Assembly (NCBI RefSeq): GCF_009911645.1
Contig: NZ_QWKI01000115.1
Coordinates: 1 to 45,121, forward strand
Origin: Pseudoflavonifractor sp. 60
Lineage (GTDB): Bacteria; Bacillota; Clostridia; Oscillospirales; Oscillospiraceae
DNA length: 45,121 nucleotides
Reading direction: 5' to 3'
Each line of letters starts with the position of its first letter. Positions within the stretch are counted from its first letter, which is position 1. The notes under the pieces are model-generated. The model was not told the origin of the DNA and made no database searches. It was given only the letters and a program-made list of their open reading frames with translations. Shown one piece after another: positions 42,019 through 45,121 of this stretch. The position numbers and the translations under genes were made by a program.

Positions 42019-43062
42019 ATGGACCAACTCCAACAGCTGCCCATCCCTCTGCTCACCTGGTACCGGGACCACGCCAGAGTCCTGCCCTGGCGCAGCGACC
42101 CGACCCCGTACCACGTGTGGGTGTCTGAAATCATGCTCCAGCAGACCCGGGTTGCGGCGGTGCTGGACTACTACCGGCGCTTTCTGGAGGCCGCCCCCGC
42201 CGTGTCCCACCTGGCCGCCCTGCCCCAGGACCAGCTGATGAAACTGTGGCAGGGGCTGGGCTACTACAGCCGGGCCAGAAACCTTCAAAAAGCGGCAGCC
42301 CAAATCATGGAGCGTCACGGCGGGGTATTCCCAAATACTTATGAGGAGATCCGCGCCCTGGCTGGCGTGGGGGACTACACCGCCGGGGCCATCGCCTCCA
42401 TTGCCTTCGGCCTGCCCGTACCGGCGGTGGACGGAAACGTGCTCCGGGTCATCGCCCGGGTCACCGGAGACAGCGGGGATATTGCCTCCTCCCCCATGAA
42501 ACAGAAGGTGACCCGTGCCTTGGCCGAGGTCATCCCCCTGGAGACCCCGGGGGACTTCAATCAGGCCCTGATGGAGCTGGGGGCCACCGTCTGCCTGCCC
42601 AACGGGGCCCCGCTATGCGAGAAGTGCCCGGCGGCCCACCTGTGCCGCGCCTTCCAGGAGGGCCGCACCGGGGAGCTGCCCGTCAAGGCCGCCAAGAAGG
42701 CCCGGCGCGTGGAGGAGCGCAGGGTGTACCTGCTCTTTTACGGGGACCATGTGGCCCTCCGCCGCCGCCCGGACCGGGGCCTGCTGGCGGGGCTGTGGGA
42801 GTACCCCAACGAGCCGGCGGACGCCGAACCTCTGGAGCAGTGGGGCCTGGCCCCCGGCTCACTGGAGCGGGCCGGGACCGGGAAGCACATCTTTACCCAC
42901 ATCGAGTGGCACATGACCGCCCTGGCCGGTGAACTGGACTCCCCCGCGCTGCCGGAGGGCTGGGTGTGGGCGGACCGGGTGGACCTGCGGGACGTCTACG
43001 CTGTCCCCAACGCTTATCAGAGCTTCTCCCGGGCCGTGCTGGACCGGCTGGGACATTTTTAA
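42019..43062 (+). CDS. mutY: Adenine DNA glycosylase
   Basis: A 347-residue enzyme removing adenine mispaired with 8-oxoguanine. Catalytic Glu37 is in SEIMLQQT, the helix-hairpin-helix is LAGVGDYTAGA (about 114-124), and the catalytic Asp138 is in AVDGNVLRV. The [4Fe-4S] ligands are C192, C200, C203 and C209; the first gap is seven residues rather than the usual six. The C-terminal NUDIX-like domain (about 225-345; HVALRRRPDRGLLAGLWEYPNE) recognises 8-oxoG. ATG 42019. A GNAT gene follows by 13 bp. Confidence 0.97.
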   Translation: MDQLQQLPIPLLTWYRDHARVLPWRSDPTPYHVWVSEIMLQQTRVAAVLDYYRRFLEAAPAVSHLAALPQDQLMKLWQGLGYYSRARNLQKAAAQIMERHGGVFPNTYEEIRALAGVGDYTAGAIASIAFGLPVPAVDGNVLRVIARVTGDSGDIASSPMKQKVTRALAEVIPLETPGDFNQALMELGATVCLPNGAPLCEKCPAAHLCRAFQEGRTGELPVKAAKKARRVEERRVYLLFYGDHVALRRRPDRGLLAGLWEYPNEPADAEPLEQWGLAPGSLERAGTGKHIFTHIEWHMTALAGELDSPALPEGWVWADRVDLRDVYAVPNAYQSFSRAVLDRLGHF

Positions 43063-43075
43063 TCCGGAGGTCAGA

Positions 43076-43540
43076 ATGAACATTGTTGAAATCACCGCAG
43101 ATAAAAAGAAGTACCTCCCCCTGCTCCTGCTGGCCGACGAACAGGAGAGTATGATCGACCGCTACCTGGACCGGGGGACCATGTTCGCCCTGGAGGACGG
43201 AGCGGTCCAGGCGGTCTGCGTGGTCACCGACGAGGGGGCGGGGGTCCTGGAGCTGAAAAACATCGCCGTGGACCCCCGCTTCCAGCGCCGGGGGCTGGGC
43301 CGCGCTCTGGTGGCCTTCCTCCTGGAGCGGTACGCCGGCGCCTTCCAGACTCTGCGGGCCGGCACTGGGGACAGCCCCCTCACCATCCCCTTCTATGAGT
43401 CCTGCGGCTTTCGCCGGGCCTATGTGGTGAAAAATTTCTTCCTGGACCACTACGACAAGCCCATCTTCGAGTGCGGCCGCCAGCTCACTCACATGGTCTA
43501 TCTGGAGCGGCCCATTCCCCTGGAGGTGAGCCGCCCATGA
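43076..43540 (+). CDS. GNAT-family N-acetyltransferase
   Basis: A 154-residue acetyltransferase. ATG 43076 (MNIVEITADKKKYLP) was chosen for GGAGG upstream; the open frame back to 42929 overlaps mutY. Motif A is AVDPRFQRRGLGRALVAFLLE (QRRGLG), motif B PFYESCGFRRAYVVKNFF. The long C-terminal part (DHYDKPIFECGRQLTHMVYL) is typical of a GNAT subgroup common in clostridia. The substrate is unknown. The stop overlaps the radical SAM start by four bases (ATGA). Confidence 0.85.
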   Translation: MNIVEITADKKKYLPLLLLADEQESMIDRYLDRGTMFALEDGAVQAVCVVTDEGAGVLELKNIAVDPRFQRRGLGRALVAFLLERYAGAFQTLRAGTGDSPLTIPFYESCGFRRAYVVKNFFLDHYDKPIFECGRQLTHMVYLERPIPLEVSRP

Positions 43541-44415
43541 TCTGCCGCCTGTGCCCCCGGACCTGTGGGGCGGAGCGCACCGAGACCGTCGGGACCGGGC
43601 ACTGCCGGATGCCCAGCGCCCCCATGCTGGCCCGGGCCGCCCTCCACCACTGGGAGGAGCCCCCCATCTCCGGGACCCGAGGCTCCGGGACGGTCTTCTT
43701 CTCTGGCTGCTCCCTGGGCTGTTGCTTCTGCCAGAATGAGAAGATCAGCCACCAGGACTTCGGCAGAGCCGTCACTTTGGAGCGTCTGCGGGAAATCTGT
43801 GAGTCCCTTATCGTCCAGGGGGCCCACAACCTGAATCTGGTCAATCCAACCCACTACGCCCACCTGGCCGCCGCCCTGCTGGAGGACTGGCAGCCCCCTG
43901 TCCCCGTTGTATACAACACCGGCGGTTATGACAAGGTGGATACCCTCCGGGGGCTGGAGGGTAAAATCGACATCTACCTCCCCGATCTGAAGTACCTGGA
44001 CCCACATACCGCCCAAAAATACTCCGCCGCCCCGGACTACCCGGAAATCGCCCGGGCCGCCATCCGGGAGATGGTCCGCCAAACCGGGCCCTGCCGGTTT
44101 GATGATAACGGATTGTTATTAAAGGGCACGATGATACGCCACCTCATCCTCCCCGGTCAGGTGGCCCAGGCCAAGGCGGTGATGGACTGGACAGCCCGGG
44201 AGTTCCCGCCGGGGACGGTGCGCTTCTCCCTGATGAGCCAGTACACCCCTTGGGGGGACCTGTCCGCCTGCCCGGAGCTCAACCGCCGCCTGCGCCCCGG
44301 AGAAATCCGCGCCGCCCAGGCATATATGGAAAACCTGGGGCTGGAGGGCTTTACTCAGGAGCGGACCTCCGCCCGGGAGGAGTACACCCCGCCCTTTGAT
44401 TTGACGGGAATTTGA
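43537..44415 (+). CDS. PflA-like radical SAM protein
   Basis: A 292-residue radical SAM enzyme. The SAM cluster motif is CxxxCxxC at Cys58, Cys62 and Cys65 (SGCSLGCCFCQN). It has extra N-terminal cysteines (CRLCPRTC...GHC; residues 3, 6, 10, 23) that mark the family of putative pyruvate formate-lyase activase-like proteins of unknown target and may hold a second cluster. NTGGYDKVDTL, DLKYLDP and RHLILPGQV are conserved barrel segments. It begins inside the preceding GNAT gene's stop (ATGA), so the two are coupled; a role in modifying or activating a partner protein is possible. No glycyl-radical enzyme is adjacent. Confidence 0.9.
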   Translation: MICRLCPRTCGAERTETVGTGHCRMPSAPMLARAALHHWEEPPISGTRGSGTVFFSGCSLGCCFCQNEKISHQDFGRAVTLERLREICESLIVQGAHNLNLVNPTHYAHLAAALLEDWQPPVPVVYNTGGYDKVDTLRGLEGKIDIYLPDLKYLDPHTAQKYSAAPDYPEIARAAIREMVRQTGPCRFDDNGLLLKGTMIRHLILPGQVAQAKAVMDWTAREFPPGTVRFSLMSQYTPWGDLSACPELNRRLRPGEIRAAQAYMENLGLEGFTQERTSAREEYTPPFDLTGI

Positions 44416-44426
44416 AAGGAACCGAC

Positions 44427-44726
44427 ATGAACATTTTAGACCTGGCTCAGGGCGTTAAGCTGCATGATCACGCCATTGAGGATATCGCGGTTGACTATAA
44501 AAACGGGCAGATCACAGTTCAGCTGCTGACCCCCGACTTAAAACCCCTGGAGCTTCAAATTGAAGATTTTTCAGAATTTTTCATCCAAAATCATGCTCCG
44601 TGGGGAAGGGGACATTACATATCCTGGTCCGATCTCCAGCCTATTGACGGCAATCACTATCAATTAGACCTTGAATTAAACTCGGGGGACAGAATCCGCA
44701 TTGTATTTTCGGGTTCCCAGCAATAA
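44427..44726 (+). CDS. Hypothetical protein, low-GC relative to neighbours
   Basis: A 99-residue protein starting at ATG 44427 (MNILDLAQGVKLHDHAIEDI) with AAAGGAA upstream; a TTG at 44412 is open but unsupported. It looks like an all-beta or alpha/beta single domain (DIAVDYKNGQITVQLLTPDL...; YISWSDLQPIDGNHYQLDLEL; GDRIRIVFSG). No family, membrane segment or catalytic motif is recognised. Its base composition is visibly lower in GC than mutY and the radical SAM gene, suggesting later acquisition. It lies 11 bp after the radical SAM gene, so it may be co-transcribed. An immunity-type or binding protein is possible, without evidence. Confidence 0.72.
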   Translation: MNILDLAQGVKLHDHAIEDIAVDYKNGQITVQLLTPDLKPLELQIEDFSEFFIQNHAPWGRGHYISWSDLQPIDGNHYQLDLELNSGDRIRIVFSGSQQ

Positions 44727-45121
44727 GGGCTTGACACAGACGCATCAAACCCTTCATTGACATATTTGGAAAAATCTATCATTCTTCGGCATAAGGAAAC
44801 GCCGGTTAAGGCGAAGGCGGTTTTGGCACACCTCTGTAAAGGAAGTGTGGCATGATGACTTTAACGCTCACGTTCCGCATCCGCGGATACAAAATGAAAC
44901 CGCCACCCCAGCACGGTGACGGTTTCTCAGCCTTGCGTTAAGAAATTTTCCCAGTTGGGCCAAACCGCCGGCGCTTGGCGATTTCCCTATACAACGAAAG
45001 CATACCACATTTCTGTGGGTATGGCAAGCTTGTGGGACAGCTCCCTTTAATTCGTAAAGTATCTTTTGTAGGGTGGGACGACCCTAGTCTGCTGTTTTAT
45101 GGCCCTGCTTCGCAGAGCTCA
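44727..45121. other. Gene-free right end of the window
   Basis: These 395 bases hold no ORF with a ribosome site on either strand. Visible are a near-perfect 11-bp hairpin (44897-44907/44915-44925), a bulged hairpin at 45001-45023 (CATACCACA with TGTGGGTATG), and a TTGACA at 44757-44762 without a well-placed -10. It could be the edge of an element or the leader of a gene beyond the window. Confidence 0.4.
44897..44925. terminator. Near-perfect hairpin, possible terminator
   Basis: AAACCGCCACC (44897-44907) pairs with GGTGACGGTTT (44915-44925) with one mismatch. A/T bases at the stem base on both sides allow termination in either direction. Confidence 0.5.

Overview
The window is a GC-rich chromosomal segment of an anaerobic Firmicute. 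The gene content suggests a gut clostridium of the Oscillospiraceae type (relatives of Oscillibacter, Flavonifractor or Intestinimonas). This rests on strong AGGAGG ribosome sites, a DUF896 protein, class 1B PyrK/PyrD, a CAP/SLH surface protein, a PflA-like radical SAM enzyme and chemotaxis/c-di-GMP genes. The placement is from gene content only, not from a phylogeny.

Layout. (1) 1-2.9 kb is accessory DNA. It holds a TnpV-type transposon protein, an SDR oxidoreductase behind a 19-bp-spacer promoter, an internally deleted serine recombinase fused to the tail of a TIGR02391-like gene, and an unexplained structured stretch. It lies on the 3' side of tRNA-Leu(CAG), as expected for an integration site. 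(2) 3.1-11.5 kb carries sensing and surface genes: a solute-binding lipoprotein/chemoreceptor pair, a large CAP-SLH secreted protein, and a PAS protein with a REC-GGDEF diguanylate cyclase. (3) 11.6-18 kb is an M20 amidohydrolase, dihydroorotase, DAACS symporter, pyrK and pyrD, followed by a HAD hydrolase. Pyrimidine genes unique to synthesis (pyrB, pyrE, pyrF, carAB) are absent from this run, and the set fits uptake and reductive breakdown of orotate to aspartate. (4) 18-27.2 kb is an arginine cluster, argG-argH-x-argC-argJ-y-argB-argD-argF, with two ARG-box-like sites upstream. Its argD is broken by an 80-bp tandem duplication. (5) 27.4-31.2 kb: pcrA helicase, DUF896, degV. (6) 31.2-35.7 kb: a minus-strand phosphorelay of hybrid histidine kinase, REC-HD-GYP phosphodiesterase and HPt protein. 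(7) 35.9-44.7 kb: asnS with a helix-hairpin-helix gene, a D-2-hydroxyacid dehydrogenase, recG-GNAT-redox protein, and mutY-GNAT-radical SAM-unknown. The last 395 bases hold no gene that I can see.

Points most worth following are the 80-bp duplication in argD (possible reversible ON/OFF switch, fixed mutation or assembly fault), the predicted orotate-catabolic operon, the paired ARG boxes about five helical turns apart, the heavily structured 300-bp spacer between argC and argJ, and the interrupted 23-bp inverted repeat in the mobile remnant. c-di-GMP synthesis (9.5-11.4 kb) and degradation (31.2-35.7 kb) modules both occur, each tied to phosphorelay receiver domains.
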